A stretch of DNA of 64,000 bases. Origin: Oscillospiraceae bacterium (GTDB taxonomy: Bacteria; Bacillota; Clostridia; Oscillospirales; Acutalibacteraceae). The position numbers and the translations under genes are program-made. The DNA lies in assembly GCA_022650485.1 (NCBI GenBank), contig JALCPP010000009.1, positions 32,651-96,650 of the forward strand. Reading direction: 5' to 3'. The first letter of the stretch is position 1; each line of letters starts with the position of its first letter. Positions 53,342-61,958 of the stretch are shown here, one piece after another. Under the pieces are notes generated by a model. The model had not been told where the DNA came from, did not search any database, and worked only from the letters and a program-made list of their open reading frames with translations.

Positions 53342-53971
53342 ATGACATATGAGGAAAAATATAAATTACACAATCAATTGAGGGAATACGCAGAAACTTT
53401 TACAAAACAAGTCAAACAAGACTTGAATATCCCGTTTGACACAAATATCATTCCGATTATTTTTATTGATGAACCAAGTAACCGTTTTGCTGGTTTTGAT
53501 TTAAAAGGTGAACCGCATAAAATTAGTGTTGGAGTCACTCTGGATTTTAACAAACAATCAGTAATTAAAATATTTGATTGTGAGAATCTCCCAATAGAAG
53601 AGTTGGAACAAACTGTTAGGCATGAGTGCATTCATTATATCCTTTGGACGCTTGATTTAAAATACAACGACGATACTGCGGTATTTCATCTTTTGTGCGA
53701 AAAATACGAAGCCGCAGCGGATGAACCTATGTCAGTAGAAGAACAAGAGTTATATGATAAATATAAGAGCTTAACAAAAGCGTATAGCCAATATGGGAAA
53801 ATTTGCAAGTTAAGTCAACTTCCAGTTCCACAGATAAATTTTGATCAATTGCTTTTAACCATCGGAAATGAAAAAACGCAAAATATTTTTAATGACTTCT
53901 ATAAAAATGTTATGACAAAAGATTTTTTAGACGTTATTCGCAAATCATATAAATTGCTAGATCGGCAATAA
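53342..53971 (+). CDS. Zincin-like putative metalloprotease A
   Basis: A 209-residue protein with an HExxH motif, VRHECIHYILWTLDLKYNDD, at about residues 98-117, and a downstream conserved FHLLCEKYEA that could supply the third ligand (Glu) as in SprT-like zincins. N-terminal part is beta-rich (IIPIIFIDEPSNRFAGFDLK). It shares the whole RHExxHYILWT block with the protein at 54.7 kb. No signal peptide, so it acts in the cytoplasm. TTG 53339 is an alternative start. Target unknown. Confidence 0.65.
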   Translation: MTYEEKYKLHNQLREYAETFTKQVKQDLNIPFDTNIIPIIFIDEPSNRFAGFDLKGEPHKISVGVTLDFNKQSVIKIFDCENLPIEELEQTVRHECIHYILWTLDLKYNDDTAVFHLLCEKYEAAADEPMSVEEQELYDKYKSLTKAYSQYGKICKLSQLPVPQINFDQLLLTIGNEKTQNIFNDFYKNVMTKDFLDVIRKSYKLLDRQ

Positions 53972-53980
53972 AAACCTACG

Positions 53981-54023
53981 CTTCCCTTCATGGTGACAGC
54001 TTAACGGTTACCACCTTGGGAAG
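53981..54023 (+). terminator. Hairpin between zincin A and the next gene
   Basis: CTTCCC (53981-53986) pairs with GGGAAG (54018-54023) and inside it GGTGAC (53992-53997) pairs with GTTACC (54007-54012). CCTTATATT follows. It may be a weak terminator or processing site. Confidence 0.4.
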
Positions 54024-54113
54024 CCTTATATTAAGGAAAGGAACAGCATGAAATTAAGAGTCATTTAGGGAACACCTATCTATAAGTGCTATTTAAAAGC
54101 GTTTGACAATGTA

Positions 54114-54671
54114 TTGAAAAAGCCAGATTTTTTGAAACAAGTCGATCACACAACATTGAAACAGGCCGTTTTCTATGGCGTTAAATACATCAATACTCAT
54201 AAGTATGAACATAAGGACTATGCAACGAGAGAAGAAGTGAAAAACAAATTCCAGATAATTCAAATAGTCAAAGAACTGATGATGCAGCTAACACCGAAAG
54301 AATTTGTCAATCTGTTTCCCATTAAGAAAGAATACAATCACAGTGAAGAGGATTATTGGAAGGATTATTTCTATACTGCCAACAAACTTAAAGAATATGA
54401 TATGGATTCTCCATTGGCTGATAAGTTTGAGGATTTCATTTGGGACTACACGAATGATACTGTCTGCCAATTCATGGTGGAAACACTTTGTACAGCAAGT
54501 AAGTTAAGACAGTTTCAAGGGCAACCTTCCATTGCCGAAGAATGGGCAGTGAAAAATGATATTCCGACTTATACAGTAAATGAAAAGCAAGGATATATTT
54601 TGGATAATCAAACACATAGATCGGCGGCGATTAAAAAGAAAGTGCCAAACTATTTGAAATTAGTTAATTAA
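54114..54671 (+). CDS. Hypothetical protein, possibly interrupted at its 5' end
   Basis: A 185-residue, mostly helical cytoplasmic protein of unknown family (RSAAIKKKVPNYLKLVN at the end). The expected start is ATG 54048, which has AAGGAAAGGAA just upstream, but the seventh codon is TAG (54066-54068); after it the same frame is open and reads on into the protein (GTPIYKCYLKAFDNVLKKPD). So either the gene is broken by an amber mutation and re-initiates at TTG 54114, or the TAG is read through. The gene lies between the two zincin-like genes. Confidence 0.45.
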   Translation: MKKPDFLKQVDHTTLKQAVFYGVKYINTHKYEHKDYATREEVKNKFQIIQIVKELMMQLTPKEFVNLFPIKKEYNHSEEDYWKDYFYTANKLKEYDMDSPLADKFEDFIWDYTNDTVCQFMVETLCTASKLRQFQGQPSIAEEWAVKNDIPTYTVNEKQGYILDNQTHRSAAIKKKVPNYLKLVN

Positions 54672-54714
54672 GAAAGAAGGATTATAAACGTCACTGAAAA
54701 CAGAATTTATTGAT

Positions 54715-55683
54715 ATGGCAAAATTGGTAATTGGAAATAATAAGGATTATGAAATAGTAACAGATACGCCGGTTTATATTTGTCCTAAATATGACAGAAT
54801 TGATTCTGTTAATGCTCACGATTGTGAACATTGTGAAGAAAAACAACAGGGTAGATGTAATGGAGTAATTAAATCTCATGCTGATGTTGGGATAGAAAAT
54901 TATCCAAACGATTATTTTCTATATGCCAATTTCAATAAAAAGCATGATAAAAGACTATTAAATTGTATTCGCTACATTGATAGTAAAGCATATTTAATGG
55001 AAGTAATGAAGGATTTTAAAAGTGATGCTGAGAATTGGAAAAATTATTGTACTGAACAATATGAATACTTTGATAAACTAACAGAATATGCTAATGACTT
55101 TATGGAACAAGTACAAAAAGATTTTGTTATTCCTTATAAAAAAGATATTTTACCTTTAAAATTACATTCTGATTCTTACAATACTAAAGAATATTGTAGT
55201 GAAAATAAAGACGGAATAACACAAGGAAATTTATGCTCGTTTGAAAAACAATCTGAAATTAATATTTATGAGTGTGATCCTGCATATCAAAAGAGAAATG
55301 AACAATCTATACGGCATGAACTTCTCCATTATATATTGTGGACACAGAATCTAAAAGAATATGATGATTCAGCCGTATTTCATCTAATGGCTGAATACTA
55401 TGATGCTAATCCATATAAACCAATGACTAGAGGAGAAAAGATTCTTTACAACAGATATAAAAGGATTTATAACTTCATTGACATGTTCCAAAAATGTTAT
55501 CCTGATTTATGTCAAGAAATCAGTGGCGGGGATACAAATAGCTTAGAATCAGTGAAGAAAACATTAATATTAGCTTTAGGTTGCAAAGATAGGCATAAAA
55601 AACAGCGTAGAAATTTTAATAAGTTATATCGAACCTATATGAAATACAAACAAAATCTAAAAGACAAATATACAGCTGCATAA
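54715..55683 (+). CDS. Zincin-like putative metalloprotease B with cysteine cluster
   Basis: A 322-residue protein. N-terminal cysteine cluster (CPKYDRIDSVNAHDCEHCEE, then KQQGRC) that may bind zinc; central HExxH motif in RHELLHYILWTQNLKEYDDS, then FHLMAEYYDA with a candidate third ligand. The block matches zincin A almost residue for residue. ATG 54715 has no near ribosome site; AAGAAGG (54674-54680) is correctly spaced for an in-frame ACG at 54688, suggesting a mutated ATG or a rare ACG start. Function unknown. Confidence 0.65.
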   Translation: MAKLVIGNNKDYEIVTDTPVYICPKYDRIDSVNAHDCEHCEEKQQGRCNGVIKSHADVGIENYPNDYFLYANFNKKHDKRLLNCIRYIDSKAYLMEVMKDFKSDAENWKNYCTEQYEYFDKLTEYANDFMEQVQKDFVIPYKKDILPLKLHSDSYNTKEYCSENKDGITQGNLCSFEKQSEINIYECDPAYQKRNEQSIRHELLHYILWTQNLKEYDDSAVFHLMAEYYDANPYKPMTRGEKILYNRYKRIYNFIDMFQKCYPDLCQEISGGDTNSLESVKKTLILALGCKDRHKKQRRNFNKLYRTYMKYKQNLKDKYTAA

Positions 55684-56106
55684 TAGGGGCGTGGGTTTAC
55701 ATTATCTCATTGATTTATTTTCTCAGCAACCTGTATAGCTATTTCATTTTACTATGCATTCATATTTTTAGCACCGAACCGAACACGTTACCGAACAATG
55801 TTTCACGGCAATTTGTAAATATGCACAAAGAGAATATAGACAACATCGAAAGGATGATTTAATGGCTATCAAAAACAAGTAAAAAAATTGAGGTACATAA
55901 AAACTGTACTTCAATTTAGCTAATTAGCTTATCTGAGGTACATAAAAACTGTACCCAAATAAGGTGACTAAAAGAGAGAATAAATATATACCATAAAAGA
56001 GAATAATGTTCCAAATTCGGCTTTACAGCCAAATTAAATTTCTACTTTTTTGTTTTTATTATCATTGTTGTTTGTATCTTTTAAATGATTTATAAGGAGG
56101 CTATTT
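55684..56106 (+). other. Putative iteron/origin region upstream of the double winged-helix gene
   Basis: 423 AT-rich bases with no gene except a trivial 6-codon ORF. Two identical 21-nt direct repeats (55889-55909, 55934-55954), 45 nt apart, each contain GGTAC...GTAC arms and flank a perfect 12-bp palindrome AGCTAATTAGCT (55918-55929). Downstream, TATATACC and AT-rich DNA precede the AAGGAGG of the next gene. The arrangement fits an initiator or regulator binding region. Confidence 0.55.
55889..55954. repeat. Paired 21-nt repeats around a 12-bp palindrome
   Basis: Each repeat starts TGAGGTACAT, continues AAAAACTGTAC, and the second copy extends the inverted arms to GGTAC/GTACC. The palindrome AGCTAATTAGCT sits between them. 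Confidence 0.85.
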
Positions 56107-57360
56107 ATGGACAATAAAACAGAAGATAAAATATTAGATGATGATTACTATTCTGAAATTCCAAACGCATTATATTATGTTAAAAATAATAAGAGTATTT
56201 TTCAAAGGTTAAAATTTAAAGATCATAGAATCTTATTAGTTTTGGATTATCTATATACTAATACTAATCGGAAGGGCATTGTAAAATTTACTCTTGATGA
56301 TCTTATAATTAGTTGTTATTGTAAACCTAATTCTCGTAAAGGAAAAAGTAATTCAAAGTTTATAAGTCTATTACAAGATTTAGATGCTTATAGTATTATT
56401 AAATTGGATTCTCAAATAGATTTAAAAAGTGTAAAAACGAAAGATTTAATCACTTGTAAATATATCTGGAATCTTAAAGAAAAAGGTTATTTCCAATTAC
56501 ATGAGAATGGTGAAAAAAATAAAATTATTAATTATAAGGATGACAATATAGATAAGATTGCATTACTGTTTTTTTATTGTTATCTAAAACGTAGAATAAA
56601 TAAAGTATCAAAAGACAGACCGAATGATTTAGTTTTATTTGGTGGGAGAGCTGCTGCTTCATATTTATCTTATGATATTATCAATCAAGATACATTACTC
56701 AGCGAAAGCGTTATTAAAAAATATAATGATATTCTTGTTAAATTGGATTTGATCCGAATTGGTAATGCAGGAAGATGGCATTATAAAAAATCAGATAAGA
56801 AGATAGATTATGAAAGTCCTAATCATTATACCTTATTCAATGGTAACGAGGAAGACGCTGCATTACAGTTAAAGGAAAGCATAAAGTATTATAAATCGTT
56901 GGATGTTAATAGTGGTAAGGTGTTTACTGGAAGTAGAATATACAAAAATAATAATCGACATTTATTCGGCAAATATGGTTCACTGGTCAAAAAAGCAAAC
57001 AATGGAATATTAACAGAGAAGGAATCGTTGGAACTGCAAAACTTCAGAAATAGTATAGATAATAAAAAGCATGTTAAAGAGTTACAAATGATCCTTCAAA
57101 AACATCCAGATGAAATATTATCAAGTGTTTATATGGATGATTTCTATAATGAAGAAAAAGGAATTAAAATATTTGATATTGAAGCTGAATTAGGTTTAAT
57201 AGATCAAGAGCAACATCTATTAGTTGATAAAAAATACTATGATTGGATTATTACAAATTACAATTCAGATGGAAGTAATAAACCTTATTTGAAGAATTGT
57301 GTAAATAAGCATAAAGATGAAATGAAACAAGAAAAATTTGAAGCCGCAGGAATTATGTAA
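56107..57360 (+). CDS. Double winged-helix protein, putative replication initiator
   Basis: A 417-residue protein. An N-terminal segment (SEIPNALYY, then FKDHRILLVLDYLYTNTNRK and a helix-turn-helix-like stretch to about residue 95) and a second one at about 148-222 (KIALLFFYCYLKRRI ... LSESVIKKYNDILVKLDLIR) look like two winged-helix domains, the plan of many plasmid Rep proteins. The C-terminal 150 residues are charged and helical. Ideal AAGGAGG before ATG. It lies directly downstream of paired repeats and upstream of the polymerase-like gene. A transcription-factor role is the alternative; no Rep family could be named with certainty. Confidence 0.55.
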   Translation: MDNKTEDKILDDDYYSEIPNALYYVKNNKSIFQRLKFKDHRILLVLDYLYTNTNRKGIVKFTLDDLIISCYCKPNSRKGKSNSKFISLLQDLDAYSIIKLDSQIDLKSVKTKDLITCKYIWNLKEKGYFQLHENGEKNKIINYKDDNIDKIALLFFYCYLKRRINKVSKDRPNDLVLFGGRAAASYLSYDIINQDTLLSESVIKKYNDILVKLDLIRIGNAGRWHYKKSDKKIDYESPNHYTLFNGNEEDAALQLKESIKYYKSLDVNSGKVFTGSRIYKNNNRHLFGKYGSLVKKANNGILTEKESLELQNFRNSIDNKKHVKELQMILQKHPDEILSSVYMDDFYNEEKGIKIFDIEAELGLIDQEQHLLVDKKYYDWIITNYNSDGSNKPYLKNCVNKHKDEMKQEKFEAAGIM

Positions 57361-57417
57361 ATTTGTTAATAGAACGTATATTTCATGTTAAGAATGGAAA
57401 GGAAGTAAATAATAGAA

Positions 57418-60249
57418 TTGCCAAATTACACATATAGCGTTATTAAAATGACAGCAAGGAAAGTATTCAATGCTGATTTTAATATGAACTTAACTGATGG
57501 GAAAATAGATGACTTACTTGTAAATGAACCTGATAATGGATATTTTGGTATTATCCGCAGACTGACTAATAAACAGAACTACTATAACAGTACAGATGCA
57601 AAGAATCCAGCTTATATGAAAGAGATCATTTTTCTGGATTGTTCTTATGACAATAAAATCTATAGCCAAGAAGATTTGAATTGGGCAAAGCAATATGATG
57701 ATGAACAACTGAAAAAGTTGAATGATATTAAAATGAACTTAGAGAAAAAGAAACAAACAGATGAAGTAATTAAAAAGCTGGAAAAAGTTGAGTTTAGCAT
57801 TTCTAAGTACAGCAGAGTTTATGACAGATATGAAAAGAAAAATAAAAATACTATTGCTTATGAAAAAAATCTTGACTTGTTAATAGACACTGGATTTGTG
57901 TTGAATGGAATACATTATTATTTAGTCGGAATGTCTGGAAACATGGCTAGACATGGGATTAAAGGCTTTGTGAGCGAAGATATCTATGATGATGTAATGG
58001 CCTATTCTTATTTGATAGATAAGCCGAAAAAATGTAAGATTCCAAAATATGAAGCTTATCGTAATTTGCTTTTTACCAGTTGTAGAGCATATGTTGATGA
58101 GCTGCCTCGGATATGTGTTATTGATGATTATTCTATCGATATTCCAAATGTATCTGTAAAATATCCAGCGGACGGTTTTTATGTTAAGTATAACAATGAT
58201 GGAAGCATAAAAGAAAAAATTCCTCGTAAGGTGATGAAATCTGATGTACGTACAATTACCATCAATTGTTTTGATGGTGCTGCCATACATAGCAGCGAAT
58301 ATAATAATGTTTTATATCGGTCATTGCCTGATGCTAAGAGCATTCCCAAAAGCTATCAGCTTAGATTGCCGTTTGTTAAGGGGGTAAGCACTTGCTTTGA
58401 TCTTCATGGATTTTGTAGGGAATATGGGATTGAATACATTAAAGATATTGATGGGAGTATGGTTCCACAGAATGAGATTGATATCCTAATGACACAATCT
58501 ATGTATAAAGGCGCTGACTTTTTTCCAAGCTTCAAGGTTTATTATGAAGCGGTTAAAGATAAAGGCTTTAAGTTGGGCATATCAAATTACAACAAATCCG
58601 CTGAAGAATCCGCACAATATGTAAAGGCAAATTATCAGTATCTTCAAAATATCTCTGCATTGACAACAGAGGATTTGATTCAGTTATCTCATTATTTTAC
58701 TGATTATGTCGAAAAGGTATTAAATGATCCGTGTAAGGCAATCGGATTTCTCAAGACTGATAATGAAGACGATAATATCAATGAAACTATTGAAAATAAA
58801 ACTCCTTATACCTTTCAGGCGTTACAGTTATGTCCTGAAATGGCAAAGGATGAATGTGTACGTTCTTCTGTTACGCATTTACTCAAAAATGCTATTAATC
58901 AAGCGAAGAATTGCAGAATCCTGATCAAGGGTGGATACAAATATCTTGTTCCTGACTTATATATGTTGATGTGCTGGGCAGGAAAGAACAGTGGATACGA
59001 TATTGAAGTAAAACCTTGCCTAAAAGCTGGAGAAATGTACTGCACCGGTAAGGTAGGCCGATATTCTGTTTTCAGAAGTCCGCAGCTACTTGAAAATGAA
59101 ATTAATGTGGTTAATCTCGTTGAGAATGATATTACTAAAAGATGGTTTGGCCATTTGGATAATATTCTAATTGTAAATTCCTGTTCTGCCGATATGATGA
59201 GAATGCAGACCGCCGATTATGATGGTGATGAGGGATTCCTCTGTGAAGAAGATATCATTACTTCCAAGGTCAAAACCGGATTGCCTTTGATAATCAATGT
59301 AAATGAATCAAAACCACCAGTTCTTCCGTATACTAAAGAAAATATTAAAGAATACCATAAGCGGACGTTGAATTGCCTGATTGGTGAGATAACGAATAAA
59401 TCTTGTTGTTTACATAACAAGACCAATCAATTAAAAACAACGAATCAGCTTGAGTTGGATGGAACTATTGATCCTAACCGTATTAAAACATTGGAAGATT
59501 TGGAATATCTATCTATTCAAATTCAACTTGAAACAGATTATGTGAAAGCAGGAATAAGATGGGACACTCCGGCTGATATTGAATACAACCTTGGAAATCT
59601 TCCGTATTTTATGCGGTATCGGTATCTTCAACTTAATAAAGAATTTAAATTAGTGAATGCAAAAAGAAATAATGCCAAAAACAACATATTGAAAAAACAT
59701 GGCTATGATGTGAAAGTAAAATATGATAAAGAGCAAAAAATTGATTCAAAGACGGAAACGGAAATTCGCAATAAAATGAATGAGAAAAAATATAGATTGC
59801 CGGTTAGCTGTTGCAAAACTCCATTGAATGGATTATGCCAGCATTTAGAAAAGTGGACTCCGATCATAAGATACAAGCTCCAAAGTGAAGATGTATCCGA
59901 ACTATTTATGCCAACTGGCTTTGAAATCGAAACGAATATTTTAGACGCAGTTAAGGCAATCTATGAGGACTATTTACAAGAAAGTGCAAAAAGAAGTAGC
60001 CATAAACAAAATACTAATTGGAATGTTTTTTATAAGCGATATTTAAAGCAATTTGAAAATATTGGTCTACAAGATCGAGAACTTCTCTTCTATCTAATAA
60101 AAGTCTGTTATGTGCCTGATAATAAAAAAAGCAAAAATATTGTTTGGAGCCTATGCGGAGACACAATTATTGAAATATTAAAGGAAAGGAACAATGCGAA
60201 TGATAAAAATAACAATGCAGCAAATGAAGCTGATCAAAGAGTTGCCTAG
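57418..60249 (+). CDS. RdRP/QDE-1-YonO superfamily double-psi-barrel RNA polymerase-like protein
   Basis: A 943-residue protein with the ordered motifs of the cellular RNA-dependent RNA polymerase / YonO superfamily. DG motif in NCFDGAAIHSS (D286-G287); Q-x-R-x4-KG in SYQLRLPFVKG (Q314, R316, K321-G322), the lysine-bearing first double-psi barrel; GRYSVFRSP (548-555), the counterpart of the RNP/RSP motif; and the catalytic triad DYDGDE (D600, D602, D604) preceded by SADMMRMQTA. A charged coiled-coil-like segment lies at about 90-150. TTG start with AAAGGAAG upstream. It overlaps the next gene. Whether it uses DNA or RNA as template cannot be read from sequence. Confidence 0.8.
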   Translation: MPNYTYSVIKMTARKVFNADFNMNLTDGKIDDLLVNEPDNGYFGIIRRLTNKQNYYNSTDAKNPAYMKEIIFLDCSYDNKIYSQEDLNWAKQYDDEQLKKLNDIKMNLEKKKQTDEVIKKLEKVEFSISKYSRVYDRYEKKNKNTIAYEKNLDLLIDTGFVLNGIHYYLVGMSGNMARHGIKGFVSEDIYDDVMAYSYLIDKPKKCKIPKYEAYRNLLFTSCRAYVDELPRICVIDDYSIDIPNVSVKYPADGFYVKYNNDGSIKEKIPRKVMKSDVRTITINCFDGAAIHSSEYNNVLYRSLPDAKSIPKSYQLRLPFVKGVSTCFDLHGFCREYGIEYIKDIDGSMVPQNEIDILMTQSMYKGADFFPSFKVYYEAVKDKGFKLGISNYNKSAEESAQYVKANYQYLQNISALTTEDLIQLSHYFTDYVEKVLNDPCKAIGFLKTDNEDDNINETIENKTPYTFQALQLCPEMAKDECVRSSVTHLLKNAINQAKNCRILIKGGYKYLVPDLYMLMCWAGKNSGYDIEVKPCLKAGEMYCTGKVGRYSVFRSPQLLENEINVVNLVENDITKRWFGHLDNILIVNSCSADMMRMQTADYDGDEGFLCEEDIITSKVKTGLPLIINVNESKPPVLPYTKENIKEYHKRTLNCLIGEITNKSCCLHNKTNQLKTTNQLELDGTIDPNRIKTLEDLEYLSIQIQLETDYVKAGIRWDTPADIEYNLGNLPYFMRYRYLQLNKEFKLVNAKRNNAKNNILKKHGYDVKVKYDKEQKIDSKTETEIRNKMNEKKYRLPVSCCKTPLNGLCQHLEKWTPIIRYKLQSEDVSELFMPTGFEIETNILDAVKAIYEDYLQESAKRSSHKQNTNWNVFYKRYLKQFENIGLQDRELLFYLIKVCYVPDNKKSKNIVWSLCGDTIIEILKERNNANDKNNNAANEADQRVA

Positions 60250-60697
60250 TAAATGTGAAAAGATAATAGCTTTTGCAATGATTTATCTTAGTTCCCTTTT
60301 TGCCGATGAAAATGAGGAATTTAATGCAAAGGAATTCACATTGAATAGATTAACAGGGATTTCAGAAAGACAAATTGAACGTCTTATCAATGATTTAATA
60401 AAGCGGAACTATATTAAGTGCATATATAGGAATCGACTAAAGCAAGTGCAATATGCTAAAAGGAAGTATAATGTTTCCAAATTTCCAAACAGATATGCAC
60501 TCGATCAACTGATGCCTGGGGGCGATCATGCTTTTTATCAATTCCAGAAGATGGATACGAACGTACAAAACTTGTTATCGCATTTCTGGACTTGCTATCA
60601 AAGGTACTTAAATGTTGCCGGACTAAAGCCGAGTCGCAGGGAAAAAGAAAATATAAGAAAATTCTCAGAAGATATTGTAATTGGTTTTGCCGTGTGA
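60200..60697 (+). CDS. Winged-helix protein downstream of the polymerase
   Basis: A 165-residue protein with a winged-helix/MarR-like core: NAKEFTLNRLTGISERQIER then LINDLIKRNYIKCIYR (about residues 38-75). The start lies inside the polymerase gene, after AAGGAAAGGA; ATG 60194 is the other in-frame option. C-terminal half contains RYLNVAGLKPSRREKE. It may direct the polymerase to its promoters or regulate the operon; both are inference from position. Confidence 0.6.
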   Translation: MIKITMQQMKLIKELPSKCEKIIAFAMIYLSSLFADENEEFNAKEFTLNRLTGISERQIERLINDLIKRNYIKCIYRNRLKQVQYAKRKYNVSKFPNRYALDQLMPGGDHAFYQFQKMDTNVQNLLSHFWTCYQRYLNVAGLKPSRREKENIRKFSEDIVIGFAV

Positions 60698-60778
60698 TAT
60701 ACTAATAATTAATATGGATAGTGTTTGTATATAAGATAATATTATATATACGACATTTTGTCATTATGTGAATATTTA

Positions 60779-60810
60779 AGCCTGACGTTTATTGACGTTG
60801 GGCTTTTTAT
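60779..60810 (+). terminator. Terminator of the polymerase operon
   Basis: AGCCTGACGT (60779-60788) pairs with ACGTTGGGCT (60795-60804, two G-T pairs) and TTTTATTATG follows. Confidence 0.85.
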
Positions 60811-60861
60811 TATGCAATTTTATCTTAAACATAAAAATTTTCATGAAAGGACTGAATTCTA

Positions 60862-61047
60862 ATGGTATTGCAAGAACGTGTCCAGAGAGTTATCGGCGAT
60901 TTAGGCGTTAAGCAGCAAGCTTTTATTTCAGAAATTAATTGCAGTAACTCCACTTTTAGCAGATGGCTAAATGGACAATGCATTATGTCTGCAAAAAAAG
61001 AAAAGGAAATCGAAAATGTGGTTTCCAAATATGAAAAAATTCTATAA
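60862..61047 (+). CDS. Small Cro-like helix-turn-helix protein
   Basis: A 61-residue protein, essentially one helix-turn-helix domain: VKQQAFISEINCSNSTFSRW then LNGQCIMSAKKEKEIE, the pattern of Cro/excisionase-like DNA-binding proteins. AAAGGA precedes ATG. It could be a repressor or recombination directionality factor. Confidence 0.6.
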   Translation: MVLQERVQRVIGDLGVKQQAFISEINCSNSTFSRWLNGQCIMSAKKEKEIENVVSKYEKIL

Positions 61048-61599
61048 GGTAACGACAAGGAACAGCAGCCTTGTTTTACAATATGGACTGTCGAGAGATA
61101 GGCCAGAGCAGACTTAGTGGTTTGCAATTTCAGCGTATTTCATAATTTGGTAAGCGTTCGTCATCAACCGTAAAGGGATCATACCCCTTCTCCTCATTTT
61201 AAATCGTGTGTAGATGACTGTGGCGAATTGAAGGTTTCCTAGATGGAACTGGATTAAAGGAAGACATCACTTCCTGCGCCTTATGGCGTTGCCTAAATTT
61301 ATAGATTGTATTAGCCATACAATTTATATTATCCCCTTTCATGTAGGCACAGTGACTTAACAGCCAGTGCGCCTATGATTACAAGCGCTGGTGCTGGTCG
61401 CGAGCAGCCAGCAGCGGTTTTTTATATATGTTTACTTCCTTTTTGCATTATGTGGAACTGAAAATGACGAGATTTGGATAGAAAAGAATGGTGAGCAGTT
61501 CCCCTTTAATGCAGATATCTGATTATCCTATTTTCTTTTGTCGCTCTTTGATATATAATTGTCTCATAAAAATTCAATAATATTGAGGAGTGGTAAATT
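61048..61599 (+). ncRNA. Gene-free region with possible structured transcript
   Basis: 552 bases with no supported ORF. Several short GC-rich inverted motifs occur, including GCGCC/GGCG pairs at about 61278-61298. The stretch 61384-61422, starting CGCTGGTGCTGG and ending CCAGCAGCGG, forms an imperfect hairpin followed by TTTTTTATAT, a transcript end with no coding gene before it. I could not match it to a known RNA family. Confidence 0.3.
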
Positions 61600-61812
61600 A
61601 TGACGCAAGTTGAAATTAATGAGAAAATGATTGATCAAATTGAACAATTACAGAATCTTATGAAGGAACAGCAAAAGGAAATTGAGAATATGAGGGGAGT
61701 GCTATTAGCATTAAAAGATCCAGTTATAAATTCGTTAGAGACTATACAAAGACATGAGGATGGAATTAATATGATCATGAAAAGATTAATTGAGCTTGGT
61801 TTTGACAAGTAG
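61600..61812 (+). CDS. Small coiled-coil protein
   Basis: A 70-residue protein that is almost entirely a predicted coiled coil (MIDQIEQLQNLMKEQQKEIE with heptad leucine/isoleucine spacing). GAGGAG lies upstream of the ATG. Probably an oligomeric accessory factor; no family recognised. Confidence 0.55.
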   Translation: MTQVEINEKMIDQIEQLQNLMKEQQKEIENMRGVLLALKDPVINSLETIQRHEDGINMIMKRLIELGFDK

Positions 61813-61826
61813 GAACATTTCTTTAG

Positions 61827-61856
61827 TAAGGTATCCAGCCGGATGCCTTATTTTTT
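61827..61856 (+). terminator. Terminator after the coiled-coil gene
   Basis: TAAGGTATCC / GGATGCCTTA (one G-T pair) with an AGCC loop, followed by TTTTTTG. Confidence 0.9.
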
Positions 61857-61958
61857 GCCAAAATTTAATATATAGAATGGAGAAATAAAATGACTTAGAT
61901 AAAATAGTATAGAAATATAGCAAATATTATTGCAGAAAGAAGTAGTGAAGAATGAGCA

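Noticed and set aside
55889..55954. CRISPR array
   Set aside because: Only two repeats with one 24-nt spacer that is itself palindromic, and no cas genes.
57418..60249. Fragment of the host beta-prime subunit (rpoC)
   Set aside because: The DYDGD motif is similar to NADFDGD, but the protein is single-chain with both barrels, lacks the rpoC zinc finger and rudder sequences, and shows the QDE-1/YonO order of motifs.
49492..61955. Element-wide reassignment of TAG to an amino acid
   Set aside because: Several genes of the element end cleanly at TAG with the next gene starting right after (49932, 50477), the polymerase ends TAG-TAA, and a terminator follows the TAG at 61812. Early TAGs are better explained by local mutations.
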